Assembly: GCA_010279815.1 (NCBI GenBank) | Contig: QEOQ01000640.1 | Span: 330,282-394,281 of the forward strand | From: Brachionus plicatilis | Taxonomy: Eukaryota > Rotifera > Eurotatoria > Ploima > Brachionidae | Length of the DNA stretch: 64,000 nucleotides | Direction: 5' to 3' | Shown here: in pieces, positions 52,226-64,000 of the stretch | How positions within the stretch are numbered: the first letter of the stretch is position 1 | Layout: the number at the start of each line of letters is the position of its first letter | Notes under the pieces: generated by a model | What the model was told of the DNA's origin: nothing | Seen by the model: only the letters and a program-made list of their open reading frames with translations | The model's database searches: none | Translations under genes and position numbers: made by a program

Positions 52226-55200
52226 TTATTGTGCTTTAGGAAGAGTAAGTTTTTCAACTGTTTCGTAGTCGGATTTTTTTGGCAAAATAAATATTTCACT
52301 TTTCAAATAATTGCGATCCTTTTCAAAATTAATAAATTCTATAGATCGCTTGTAGATTGGGGATCTGGCGGTTCCAAACAAGCTAAAAAAAAATTTCAAA
52401 ATTTTTAATCAAATTTTTTATCATTTATCTTACTCAAAGTCCTTTCCTTTTAAATTAATAAATTTAGAGTGATCATAATAATGAACAGGAATTTTATTTC
52501 GATCGTCTGTTATTCTCAAAATTCCATTATTTCCTGCTATGAATCCTTTTGAATCTATAAATTTTGCATTCTCATCATTGTACTCGGTCTTGATTACTGA
52601 TAAAGCAGGCACATCATTAAAATTAATACCTTTGTATAGTATAGTTTGCTTTTTGGGCTCGGATTTCAACAATCCAGTGAGTTTATCAATTTGATTACTC
52701 GATTTGGCTCCTGATGTTTTCATTTCAGTGGCACCAGATAACTTGTGAACTTTAACTTCTGGAGAATCTACGACTACTTTTGAGCTCCATTTTTCTTTTT
52801 CGACCTGTCCATGCTCCTTCTCCAAATTTACCTTAGTATCACCAGCCTCGAATATCGTATGAGGAAAAATATTTTCGGACTTTGGCTTTGACCAAACGTC
52901 AAAATCGTTTGATCTCAAAGATCCTTTATAGAATTTTCGGTCCAAAGGAGACTTCATTTTATACGCATGTAGGAAATTCTCTTCCCATGGTTCGTTTATT
53001 CGATCGAGAGATGCTTGATCCAATTTATTCGGATGCTCGTTTGATTGCAATGAAGTTTTTACATCGGGAAAAATCCATCCTTCATTAGTTCTCCAAAGAC
53101 TTTTGCTCTTTTCTAAACTTTCTTTCTCTTCTTTTTTTAAATTAACCGGGACAAATGTCGATGACTGGTGATAGGTAGGCGCGTAACTATATAAAGTATT
53201 AGGATCATTCTGAAAAATAATCATTTAGTTTTATTAAAATCCAAAAATTTAATACAGTGCTTTTATTTTACATGGTTCTTACATAAATTTGTTTAATTTT
53301 ACGTAAGACTACGTAATCTAACATTAGATGTTGTGTGTAAGAAAGTGTAAGATTACGTAAAATTACACCATTTTACATAATTTTACATAAAATCACACAA
53401 ATTGATGCAAGAACCTTGCAAAATAAAAGTATAAATTAGATTATAAAATTCTTTTAAAATTTTTAATTCTAATCGACTAATGAGTCAAAAAGATTGAAAT
53501 AGAATTCAAAAATAGTCTAAAAAAATTATTGATTTAAAATTTATATTAAAAATTATAAATAATAATTATTGATTTTTGATCTAAAAAAGTGTACAAATAA
53601 AAATAATCCAAGATTTATTGGAGCAAAACTTTTAATTTAACTTAAATTTTATAAGGAAAATTTGACTAAATTTTGAAATATATTTAATTTTCTGATAATT
53701 TTGCTTTTTAATTAAAAAAAATTGTAGTGAAATTAGAATAAATTTTTTGGCAAATTGAAGATCAAAACGATCATTGAAAATTTTAAAACTTAACAAATCT
53801 AATGATTTTGGTAATTTAAAGAAAAAATAAATACTAAACATGCTATGTTTAATAATTATTCATTTAATTAGCATCAAAATAATTGAACTCTAATTTATTT
53901 AACAAAAATAATCAATATTTTAAATAATTCAGGTTAAGTTAATTCAGAAATTCAAATTCATAGCTTTTATTTTCATTCATTTAAACTAAGAAAATTTAAT
54001 TTTCCTCCTAAACAAATTTTAAAAGTTTTTATTAAAATCAATTATATAATTTAAGCCTATTAAAGTTCAATACAAAGGGATATTTTAAAATTCGAAATAT
54101 GACAATAAACTTGACGTGACATGTCAAGTAACTGCCTAGGAAACAAATTAATTTTTCTCTTTTATTAAAAAAATTGCATTTAATATTTTGATCTTTTGAT
54201 ATTGATCTCTAACTTCTATTTTCCAATTTTTTATTAAAATTTTTGTGTCCCAAGTTATAAACCATAGCAGGAAATTTTAACAACGAGTCTAGTAACCTCT
54301 GTCAAACTCGAGCAATCTTGTTAATCAATTTTTATTATGTGATTTTTTTTCAAAAATTAATAAAAAGAATTTTTCGATTCTATTATGCTGATGATGCTAA
54401 AGCTTATTTGACTAGTTTTAGAGACAAAATAAGAAACTAATGCTCAAATTTTTTTCTAAAGCAAAGAGTGATACAAATCGTTTTTAAAAATAGCAATTAC
54501 GACTTAATAATTTTCAATAAAAATTAAATTTAGGAACCAATTGATGCAAATTTGAAAAAAAAAATAATTAAAATTTTAAATGTTTTTACTTGATTAATAA
54601 TTTCTCTAAATTTGTTTAAAGCAAGTTCAGTTGAATTTAAACTTTGACTACTATAATTGAAAGCACTATCAGCTTCAATGTATCGTTTTAGGGGCCGTTT
54701 GAACTGATTTTTTTCACTTATTTCACCAATTTTTTGCTTGTTCTCATTCACAAAGTTTCGACTATCTTTTTCTTTTTTAGAAATTAAAAATCTATCATTG
54801 CTATTATCAATTGGTGTCCATATGCGACTAGTATGTGGTATATGAGTATTTACGTTTTCCAAACTATTTAGCAATTTTTCATTGATCGGATTTAAATTTT
54901 CCTTTTCAAACGATCCCGTCGTCGATTCAAATTCCACAATTTCACTTATTCTATACAATTTTGCTTCTCTTTCAGCTAAAGGAACCCCGAATTCTTTACT
55001 CAACGAAAGAACCATATCAGCTGTTGGCAATAATTCACACCGAATTATGTCTCTTAGTTTAAACTCTTGAATCAGCTTTAAGAAAAAAATAATACATAAA
55101 AAATAAAATATTAGAGTGTCTATTGATACATAGTGTTGCAGTAAAATAATTTATAGGCACACAATTCTAGCAGCATTTTGATAAGTTAAAAGTTAAAATT

Positions 55201-58200
55201 CAAAAAAAAAAATTTTTTTTAATCGCGAATTGATAAAAAATTTACAGCAATCTAAATCAATTTCAATATCTTAGTAATTTAAGATGGGAATAATTTCTTT
55301 TTTTCCACTATTGAATTTTTTCCACAGAAAAAAATATATTAAATAAATGCATAGAAAATGTTGTTTAAAATACGAAAATTTTCAGATATTAAAAGTCACT
55401 ACTGCTATAAAAAAAATTATAAAATGATTGAATTTGAAAGTGATAAAGAATTTTAAATTTCATTTAACCAATTTAATGTACTCAACAGATTAAATAGAGG
55501 GTAAAGTTAAAAAGCAATTTAAAATTCTTATCAATTTCGAATTCAATCATTTTATAAGTGTTTAAATTAAAAATCAAAAAACAACATTTTGCACATTAAC
55601 ATATATATTAAGCTGATAAATTGGACTTAATTAATATATTTATTTTTATAAAACATGTTTTTTGTTTAATAGTATATTTTTTATGAAAAAAAATAGTAAG
55701 CAATAAAAAATTTTTGACCTTGTCTGTTTGCATATAACTTTTTTATCTGAAGTTTCTCCATCTAAGCACCACTTTGCTTTATTTATATTAAGAAAATTTT
55801 TTTTAACGATTTTCTATTTTATTTACTATTAAATCTGACCAAAAGGCCATTGTGAATATTGTTTCATGAAACAAAAAAAGCATTAAAATGCCAAAGCTTA
55901 AAGTTCTGACGAACCAAAACATGTTCTGTAAATTTTAGCAACTGATACATCATGTGTACCACAAATTTGCTCATCATGCAAAAGTATAAATTAAATCTGC
56001 AAATTAAATTTTCATTAATTTGAATAATACGAGGATGTTGCTTCAATTTACTGAACATGTTTTAACCGGTCCGAATTAAAGCTTTGGCGTTTTTTATATT
56101 TTGTTTTTTTTTTTTATACCAAATTTCACAATGCCGCAAAAAGTTGAAACCGGTTTGATCAACTCAAGTTTCGTATTTTATTTTCTGAAAATTCCAAGTC
56201 GTTTAATAAATTATAGCTTTTTTATTTAGAAAAGGAAATCAACAAGTTTTGAGTTGGCAAAACTAGCTGAAGACTTTTGGGTTGATTGTTTTAAATTAGA
56301 ATTTGAAGAATAACCTTGCTTATTCCGTCTTGCTTATTTTGTTAGACCATCTTTGCGTATTTGTTTATATTGTATTCAAGAAATTTCCTAAATTATTTTC
56401 TTCAAAAACCCTTCTCCACCCGAGGCATAAATTATATTGGTAATATCTTCAGCGAGATTCTTTAACTTTCTTAATTTTTGTTCAGGTGTACTTTGGTTAA
56501 ATCAATCTTTTGTCCATTGCCAAAAAGGCCTATTTTTATTAAATAAATTTTTTGATTCAACCACAGATCTATTGAAACATTATATAGATTAAAAAAAAAA
56601 CAGATATAATACCAAAGTTTTAAAATTCACAAACAAATAAGGTATGATGACATGGCAATTAAAAAAATTTATTTGTAAAATCAAATTCGCATTTTCTTGG
56701 TTTTAACTTATAACTCATCACAATTTTTGATTTAGTGTCAATAGAGCCACTCATAAAATAATTTAATTTTACCTGATTTATTTTTATCAACGCTTCAAAT
56801 GATATTTTAGGAGTCATGTCTCTAATGTATAAGAGAGGCTTTTTAACAATATGCTCTAAAGGCTCGAATAGTTTTATCTTCAATAAATCAAGGTCCAGAG
56901 ACGAGTAAAGCCTTTGGCTGAAACCCATCGAAGAATTGTAAATGACTTGACATCCGCTTTCTGTCTTTGGAGTTTTTTCATACAAAGTTTTAATACCAAG
57001 CTCTCTTAGTCCTTCTAGGACAAACAAATGGCACTGAGGGTCGATCAAGTGAAATCCTGTTATCAAATTCATGGTTTTTGAACTGCTTTGTTCTCTTGAA
57101 AAAAACATTTTTTTTAAAAATTTCAAACTTAAGGTTCGCGCAGGTCAAAATTACACTCTATCTGATATCTGAATTTCACAAAAAGGTGTATTAATTTGTT
57201 TTTAAAAAAAATATTTTTGTCCTTTAAAATTGGCCGGAGACGAAAATTTTAAAGTTTTTCACTATTTTTGAATCTCGTCCTTGGTTTACCCCCTCATTTC
57301 AATTTTTTTTGCAGAATCAGAAATCGGACAAAATTCTGAAAAAATTTTTTAGCTCACTTTTTTCAATTTTTTATTTATAAGTCCATAAATTTTGACCAAA
57401 AAGTGTAAAAATATTTTTATAAAAAAAATTGACCTGCGCGAACCTTAGTTGAAACAAAAAATTACTCGGTAAGTTTGTGTGTGGACAGAGCCGCTTCTTG
57501 AACATCTAATGGATGCTCACTAAGTTTAAAACATTCCGCATTTATTCTATTAACAATTTTTATCACTGATCGAATTAATTTTAAATTATTTGAGTCTAAT
57601 TTTATTACAATTCGGCCAAAAACACACTATTTAAATTAATTAATAAAAAAGTTAGAATTTTTTTGTTCTTATTTACCACTGGGGAATTTGAGATCAATGC
57701 TTGAGCTTTGGATAGCTTATTATGAAATAAAGCTTTTGCTGTAGTTATTCTAACATATAGATGAGTATTCGAGTCCAAAAAATTTCCAGGACTAAGCGGA
57801 CAGTCTTCTTCGCCAATAACTTTAGTGTTTGAAGAATGTTTATTAGGATTTCTTCCGAGAACATCAGGTGCTTTGCAAGGCAGCACTGGAACAAAAAATT
57901 CTAGCAATTTTTTGCCCAAAAACAACTCGTAAAGATTAAGCTTGGCAACACCGTACGGATCCCAGTATCGATCCTTGGTGTCAAACGGATTGTGAAGGGT
58001 ATGCTTTGAGGATATTGAATTAACATTGCTAATGTAGTCATCAATGGCATCACTTCCGAACAAACAAGCCTTAATTCCCTGAGACTTCTTAATTATTCTG
58101 TCCCTGTCATGTATCTCTATTTCAAAAGGCGCTTGATGAAGATACTCGTCTAATTCATCGCGGTTACATTGCCCTGTTAGATAAACATCAATATCATTAA

Positions 58201-61200
58201 AGTACAAATCACGGTCCTGGAATATGGAAGGTGATTTGTGAATTGGATTTTTGAAAAATGAATAGCTGCAGTAGGCTTTTTCACATTTGCTTTTAAGCTC
58301 TTCATAACTAAGTGGCTTGTCCGGCATGTTGGTTACCTTTTCGATTTTTATAGTCAAAGGATTAAGGTCATACAATTGCTGTTCGGACATTAGAGTATTC
58401 TCTACATCTATGCTAACTAAACAATCATCCAAAGAGTCAATAGGTTGATCGAGTCTACTCATGTAATAGCTATATCCACCAAACAGAACTTTGGTTCTAA
58501 GCTTTATCCTTTTGATTCCATTTTTTCGAATGAATTCCTGCTCAAAAGCACTTTCTTTTTTAGACTTTTCTTTTTTTAAGCTTGTCTTAGGTGTTTTCGA
58601 GTCGGATCGCGATGATGTGGCTTTGCTCATTTTACTCATGTTTCGAAGTCTCTCTATATATTTACTTTTGACATTTTTGTTCATCTCTTTATCGGAAGCA
58701 AGCTCATTTAGTTTGTTTCCAATATTCCTTTATTTTTATTTAAAATTAGTTGAGAATTCACTTTTAAACTTTTTTTTTCAAATTACGCCTGAGATAAAGC
58801 AGAATGAGATTGCATCGCGATGACAGAGTTTGACAATTGTTCACCATTCTCATTTGGATCTAATAAAAAAATTTTAAAAAGTTTAATTCATTCAAAAAAT
58901 CAATTAAGATCGAAGCAAAAATTGTTTTTTTTTCAACTTAAATAACTTTTTTTATCGCTAAAATAAATATACTTTATAAAATCGATGTGAAAATTTTTTT
59001 TATTAAAAAAGCTCTTTTCATATAAAAAATCGTTTGATATAAGAATTATTCCCAAATTAAATTAAATATTTTTCATCGTATTCCAAAATATCTGATTTGG
59101 AAAGTGAGTCACGTAGTAGTTTTGTGGAAGAACGGAGATCATGACTAAAAGGAAATAAAAAAGCGCCTAGTGTTTTGCGCAATGTGAAAAAATAGTAAAA
59201 AAATTATATTACCAAAATTCAAAACGTTACAAATTTTTTTTTTAATTGTGCAAAGATGGTTCTGCAAAAAAGTACAATATTTTAGAAACGAATTATGACC
59301 TCTGCAAAAACTTTGCAATTAATTTCATTTTTAATCATATAATATTTTAATCATATGTTTTTTGATGATAGAAATAGAAAAAAAATTATAACTTTTTTGC
59401 TATTTGAACTATAATTTTTATACTAAGATTTCACACTATCGTATTTTGAAGTTGAGAAGCCATTTTCAGATATTAAAATTTTTTTCTGACCAGAAGTTCT
59501 AAGCGAACTTAAAAGTATTTTGTATTTTATCTTAGTAAAATCGTTTTATTTATGCATGTTTGATATTATAGTATGTACACTTAGATTAATTTCACATAGA
59601 TATAAATGAATTTATACAGGTGAAGTTAAATTCGTGATGAGAAAAGTAAAGGCCAAAAATTATTATTTTATTTTTTGTATTTTTTTAGCAAATTTTTCTT
59701 ATAATTTTTGTTTGAATTTAAGGAAAAAAAAACTTTTTAAGGATTTAACTTTCAGATATTTTTTAAATAATAATTACTTGAAAACAGCCGTTATATTGAA
59801 TAATAAATCTGAAGAAATATTCTTTATTATTTCATTTCATTGTGAAATGATTTTCAGAGTAGCATTTAGGAATAATTAAATTAAATTCATAATTTTTATA
59901 TATTTTTTTTAAAATTATTACATACATTAAGAAATTCAAGTTTATTCACAAGAGGATTTAATAAATGATAGGGTATTTATTAAATTTAATGCAAAAATAT
60001 AATAAAAAAGCATTTAAAAAATATTAATTTTGAATATTAATTAGAAGAATCTCTAGTGGTTATTTTAATTACACCTATTTGGTAACCATGATAAGTCATA
60101 TTTTAAAATTTTAAAATAAAGTGACTTTGGTTAGATATTGAAGCTAACTATCACTATGTGTGCTTCTTTTGATCTGATTTAATAAATTCTAAAAGAATTT
60201 TATAATGAAGAAATTTCAGTTTCTATAATCATTGATGGCATGTTCTAATAATCTTATAATGATTTTTAAGATTTCGATCAAAACTAAACTTTAAAATTAA
60301 TACACTAAAATTTTTTCTGAGCTTATTTTTAATTAAAAATTTTATTTTAACTTATCTTCTAAAGTTTTTAACTAAATCGCTTATTCCAGGTTAAAAAAGA
60401 TTTGATTTTTTAATCAGTCAAAAAATAATCTTTAATCCAAAATTTGTACTTAATTTCTTTATAAAATAACTTTATTTTCATTAATAGTGACCGCATTATT
60501 AATTTATAAAAGTAAAATAAGGATAATTCCAAATTAATGGCTATTTATTTATTGATCATAAATTCGTGACCAACAGTTAAAAAAAAAAGAACGGCACTAA
60601 AATGATCATCTGAAATATTTCTAAAAGTTGATTGTTTCGTTTTAAAGAGGCTGAAATGAGTCGGGTGGTGTTTCTTGTATTATTTTAATTTATACTTTTA
60701 CATTAAAAAATCTTTACAATTGCTTTAAATTAAACTTTTTAAGTTTTGTTGATGAATTTAACTGGAGTTTTATTTTTTGACATCAATCCCATCAAATGAA
60801 ACAAATTGTTCGTGTTTTATTTTTTAAATTAGCCTTCAATTTAATTTGTCTCTAGGTTATTAATATAAAAACAAAAAAAAATTTTTTAAAAGGAAATTAA
60901 TACTCAAAGCATCTTAGAAAAATAGAGAAGAAAAAAAATAAAACAACTTGAGACTAGAAGCAGGAGAAAACTTTAAAAATCAATATTGCATTAAAAAAAA
61001 CAAACAAAATTTTGTTTATTTACAAAATAAACTCAAACAACCAATTTGAAAAAAATATTTTTAAACAAATTGAATAATATCAAATTAGGGTCCACATTCT
61101 CAACAAGCTTTTAAGTGTTATTAATATAATAAAAAAGATGTCTAAAATAATCATAATCAAATTGAAAAATAAATCGAAAAAAAAATTTTTTTGTTGAGAA

Positions 61201-62321
61201 ATCATGTTATTAATTTTATGTATATTATTTAAATGATTTTTATATGAATATCAGTTATTTTAATGTTTAAAAGTTAAATTGTATGCAGAACAGTATGTTT
61301 AGGGATGTAAAGATTGATGTATGCTGTAACAACTTACCCAAAAAATTGTTAAATTTTGATGAACTTACCTTGGTCTTTTATTTGATTTGGCAGTTTTCTC
61401 TCCATTTTTTCATGCAGCTCAATCGGAATTTGTCTCAAGTACTTGTCGCATAATTCCATCACTGAAATTTTGATCGTTTCTTCAACATTCTCGTCTAAAA
61501 TTAAAAATAAACTCTAATCAAACAATTGCTTTATTCAAAATAATACTTTTGGGAAACTTGAATGGCTTTGGTTTGTCGAAACGGGCTCTGGGCGAACACA
61601 AATCTTTGGAATCCCAAATTTTGACCACAATTTCATGCTCGAAAAATTTCAAAAGACTCGATTTGGTCATTCCCAGTTCGTGACTAAAAATTTGGCACAA
61701 AAATTCAAGAGGTAATTTTCAAAAAAAAAATAAAAACAAGCTTTACCTAATGCTCCAAGTGACCCAAATTTTGTTGTCATTTTCCCACACTCGCACAACT
61801 TTGGGGTCAAATTTATCCGGATAAATTTTAACTGCCGATTTAAAAGTGACCAAATCGGCAGTGTAAACAGTCTCAGGATCATCCGGTATCAGCTGATATT
61901 CAAATCTGTAAAAACGAATGGGCTTGGGTCCCTCCGAAGCTCTGGGTCTATTAGCTGAATCGCTCACATATGACTCCTTTTCGGACTCTTTTTCGGCCGG
62001 AAACGAGGCCAATATTGATATTCTAAAATTGACCATGTGAACTTCTTCACCATTCTCGTCCATTTCTTCACTCTCTACACAATTTTCCTCCGATTTTTTC
62101 TCTTCCTTGTCATTTAGCGAAAAATTGTTGTCACTCACAATAAACTGGTTTGCATCGAACTGCTCATGCTCGTCCAGTTTTTTCTCATTCGACTGGTACG
62201 AACTAAATGTGTCCACGTTGTTTAGATCATTTTCATTTTTGTCAAAGTTTTGTCTGTTTGTCAAGTTAAATTCGGACTGGAGTAGTTCTGAGTGATTTTG
62301 ATCCGTCTGAAAGTCACTCAT
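52226..62321 (-). CDS. CFAP92: CFAP92-like cilia/flagella-associated protein
   Basis: Ten exons, 5' to 3': 62321-61747, 61683-61547, 61494-61369, 58859-58787, 58727-57677, 57626-57466, 57094-56773, 55075-54590, 53209-52434, 52382-52226; 1287 residues, every junction in frame. Start is the first ATG (MSDFQTDQ). Blocks resembling the CFAP92 (KIAA1257, DUF4550) family: FEYQLIPDDPE, KIWVTWS..HELGMTKSSLLKFFEHEI, VKIWDSKDLCSPRARFDKPK, then PLTIKIEKVTNMPDKPLSYE, DIDVYLTGQCNRDELDEYL, FEIEIHDRDR, ITGFHLIDPQCHLFVLEGLR, RLYSSLDLDLLKIKLFEPLE, PLLYIRDMTPK and LLPTADMVLSLSKEFGVP. The N-terminal 120 residues are acidic and low-complexity; the last 300 are variable. The protein is expected in the ciliary axoneme. 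An X-box lies upstream of the start. Large introns 3, 7 and 8 hold repeats. Family assignment is from memory of conserved wording. Confidence 0.72.
53254..53431. repeat. Short palindromic MITE in CFAP92 intron 8
   Basis: CAGTGCTTTTATTTTACATG at 53255 is mirrored by TTGCAAAATAAAAGTAT at 53415-53431; the arms continue with GGTTCTTACATAAATTTG against CAAATTGATGCAAGAACC. The core carries ACGTAA/TTACGT units. About 178 bases, no ORF. Confidence 0.65.
53755..54095 (+). repeat. Dispersed repeat, second copy, in CFAP92 intron 8
   Basis: Matches 3165-3560 in direct orientation with scattered differences and small indels, including CTCTAATTTATTTAACAAAA and AAGTTAATTCAGAAATT. Confidence 0.55.
57132..57445. 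repeat. MITE filling CFAP92 intron 6
   Basis: AGGTTCGCGCAGGTCAA at 57132 is mirrored by TTGACCTGCGCGAACCT ending at 57445, with TA on each side (57130-57131, 57446-57447). At 314 bases it makes up most of the 371-base intron between exons 6 and 7; without it the intron would be about 55 bases, like the others. This indicates insertion into a normal short intron. Confidence 0.8.
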
Positions 62322-62608
62322 GGTGTCTGAGAAGTTGGCTGAATATTTTGAAAGACTCAAGAGTACGGTCCTAAAACTTAAGTACAATCTAAATTAAGCT
62401 CGCTTAAAAGAAGCTGGTCTAGACGCGGAAATTAATGTGTTCCAGCTAATTAAAGCCAAAGTTGCATGACAAGAGGTGTATTTTAATTAATTTTTTAACT
62501 AAATTTTATTTGAGATTTTGATTTAACTTTAGCTAGTTTCTCCAATGCGGAGAAAGAAAAAAACTCAATAAGTTAACAAATCTTATGGAATAGAAAAGAA
62601 ATATACAG

Positions 62609-62622
62609 GTTGCCATGGCAAC
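62609..62622. promoter_or_regulatory. X-box (RFX-binding site) upstream of CFAP92-like gene
   Basis: GTTGCCATGGCAAC is a perfect palindromic match to the X-box consensus GTNRCC-N0-3-RGYAAC bound by RFX transcription factors, which switch on ciliary genes across animals. It lies 288 bases upstream of the CFAP92-like start codon. In such AT-rich DNA a 14-base perfect match is unlikely by chance, and its place beside a ciliary gene supports function. Confidence 0.8.
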
Positions 62623-64000
62623 AACAATGCTTTTTAGGTTTTAGCAAACGGTCTTTGTTACAAGAAAACAACTATTACTTTGGGGAGAATTTTTTTATTA
62701 AAGCATCAACTTGATTATTGGAAATGCTAATCACTCGGACCATTCTTTTAAGAAAAAAATTAATAAAGAAATCGTTTTTATTAAAAAAAAAAAAACAAAA
62801 AAATTTGATTAAATTTTTGAATAAGAAAAATTGTGTAAATTGAAATTAGCTCTAATCAAAATTTGATGATAAAATAAGCGTCTTTTTTTGTTATTAGAAA
62901 AAGGTCAAACTATTTTTCGAGTTTTAGAAAAAATTCAGCAACGATTTTAAGTTAAAAACTAGATCAATATTTAATGAATGTTTGATGAGCTAGATTTTAA
63001 GAAAACTAGGAATTGTTTATATTTAATTGCTCTTGAAATGAAAAAATTGAAAGTACTGAAAGTTGGAATCATATGATGTTTAGCTTTAAACAAAGCCACT
63101 TGATCAACAACTTAAAAATTTACAAATATTTTAGTTTAAAAAATAAATTTTCCTTAATTTTTTGTTCGCTCTATCAATCAATAGCTGTTTATTTCAATAA
63201 TGTTATTTTCTTTTAAAAGTTAATTTCAATTTAAAAATACTATAGCAACTTTTGATTAAGTAAAATTATGTGATTAACAAAACTTAATTTACCTTTTTAA
63301 TTGTTTTGCAAATTATGAGCAATGCTAAAAATTAAAAATTAATCTCATGTGTTCAATTTATCGCTTAAGTTTAAACAAAATTTGTTGCATAATTATAAAA
63401 TAAAAGCTTAAATTCGAGAATTTTTGATTTTTTTGATTATTTAAAAAAAATGCCAAATATGCTCAGGCTTTAAAAAATGTATTTTAATCTTTGAATAGAA
63501 TAAGCAATCTGAAGCTTTATCAATTTAAAGTGTTATCTTCAAAGATTTATCAGTTTGAAAAGTGTTTTTAATTTTTTTTGAAGCATTTATTCAGATCAAA
63601 AAATTTAAATTACTTTTTAAGTCTTATTTTGTATCAGCAATCTTTATTTTACAAAAAATTAATAAAATTAAAAAAAAAACTGAAAAATAGACAAAAATTG
63701 ATACATTTCAAAAAAAAGCTTATATTTGGTATGTTATTAATTTAAAAACACACCAAATTTTTAGTCTCTTTAACTAAATAAAAGACCATTTTGTTTTAAT
63801 TAAGCCACAAAGTAAAATGTTCCCGTTTTATTTTGTTCCCTTATGAAATTGTACCTCAATTTAAAAAAAAATAATATTGTTTAAATTTATTAAAATCCGG
63901 ATCAGTTAACGTTTTTAGCATTTGAGAACATATTCACCAAGAAAAATTAATTTTTATTTTCTAAATATGGTTTTACAAAAAGAGAAATGGTCTTTTTCGA
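62623..64000. other. No gene seen
   Basis: AT-rich, stop-dense DNA to the window end. Nothing supported; a divergent gene could begin beyond the window. Confidence 0.4.

Noticed and set aside
59634..59879. 81-codon open frame in CFAP92 intron 3
   Set aside because: Phe/Leu/Lys/Asn-rich noise typical of AT-rich intron sequence, on the strand opposite to the gene.

Overview
The window is AT-rich animal nuclear DNA. Genes are split by very short introns (mostly 40-65 bases, GT..AG), and several are purely metazoan or ciliary: a Vang-like planar-polarity protein and a CFAP92-like axonemal protein. The spaces between genes are full of small terminal-inverted-repeat (TIR) elements, several with short ORFs that look like SWIM or FLYWCH zinc fingers. 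Base composition, intron size and this transposon style fit a rotifer such as Brachionus, but that placement is inference. There is one assembly gap (25343-25960).

Layout: 1-7.7 kb is mostly transposon debris (piggyBac-like end, MULE-like mini-elements, foldbacks, a decayed ORF, one small two-exon gene). 7.7-9.1 kb is a five-exon CNPPD1 homologue (+). 9.4-11.9 kb is a seven-exon membrane-anchored hexokinase (-). 13.0-14.0 kb is a VPS4-type AAA ATPase (-) without MIT domain and with glutamine in place of the Walker B glutamate. 14.6-20.2 kb holds a hAT remnant, a tRNA-derived SINE, a Tc1/mariner and a long-TIR element. 20.6-21.3 kb is an ARF/ARL GTPase (-) with Arg at the catalytic Gln position. 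23-25.3 kb has a minisatellite, a LINE and a FLYWCH fragment. 26.0-27.75 kb is an intronless, unusually GC-rich Vang-like gene (-). 28.5-30.6 kb is a three-level nest of TIR elements. 31.5-32.2 kb is a piggyBac-like mini-element with a Cys-rich ORF. 34.1-34.6 kb is a small unrecognised gene.

36.2-48.3 kb is one aldehyde oxidase gene (-, 8 exons). Its 7.9-kb intron 4 contains a complete intronless Xaa-Pro aminopeptidase gene on the opposite strand plus more nested transposons. 48.7-50.6 kb is a seven-exon mitochondrial carrier (UCP5/SLC25A30-like, -), with an inverted pseudogene fragment of itself at 51.4 kb. 52.2-62.3 kb is a ten-exon CFAP92-like gene (-) with a perfect palindromic X-box (RFX site) about 290 bases upstream of its start codon.

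The host genes are unrelated housekeeping, signalling and ciliary genes and form no pathway. The main points of interest are the two nucleotide-hydrolysing proteins with altered catalytic residues, the nested aldehyde oxidase/aminopeptidase locus, the X-box, and short TIR elements that keep only the zinc-finger or C-terminal part of a transposase. Splice junctions were read by eye; the multi-exon models keep frame across all exons and match family alignments as I remember them. No search was run.
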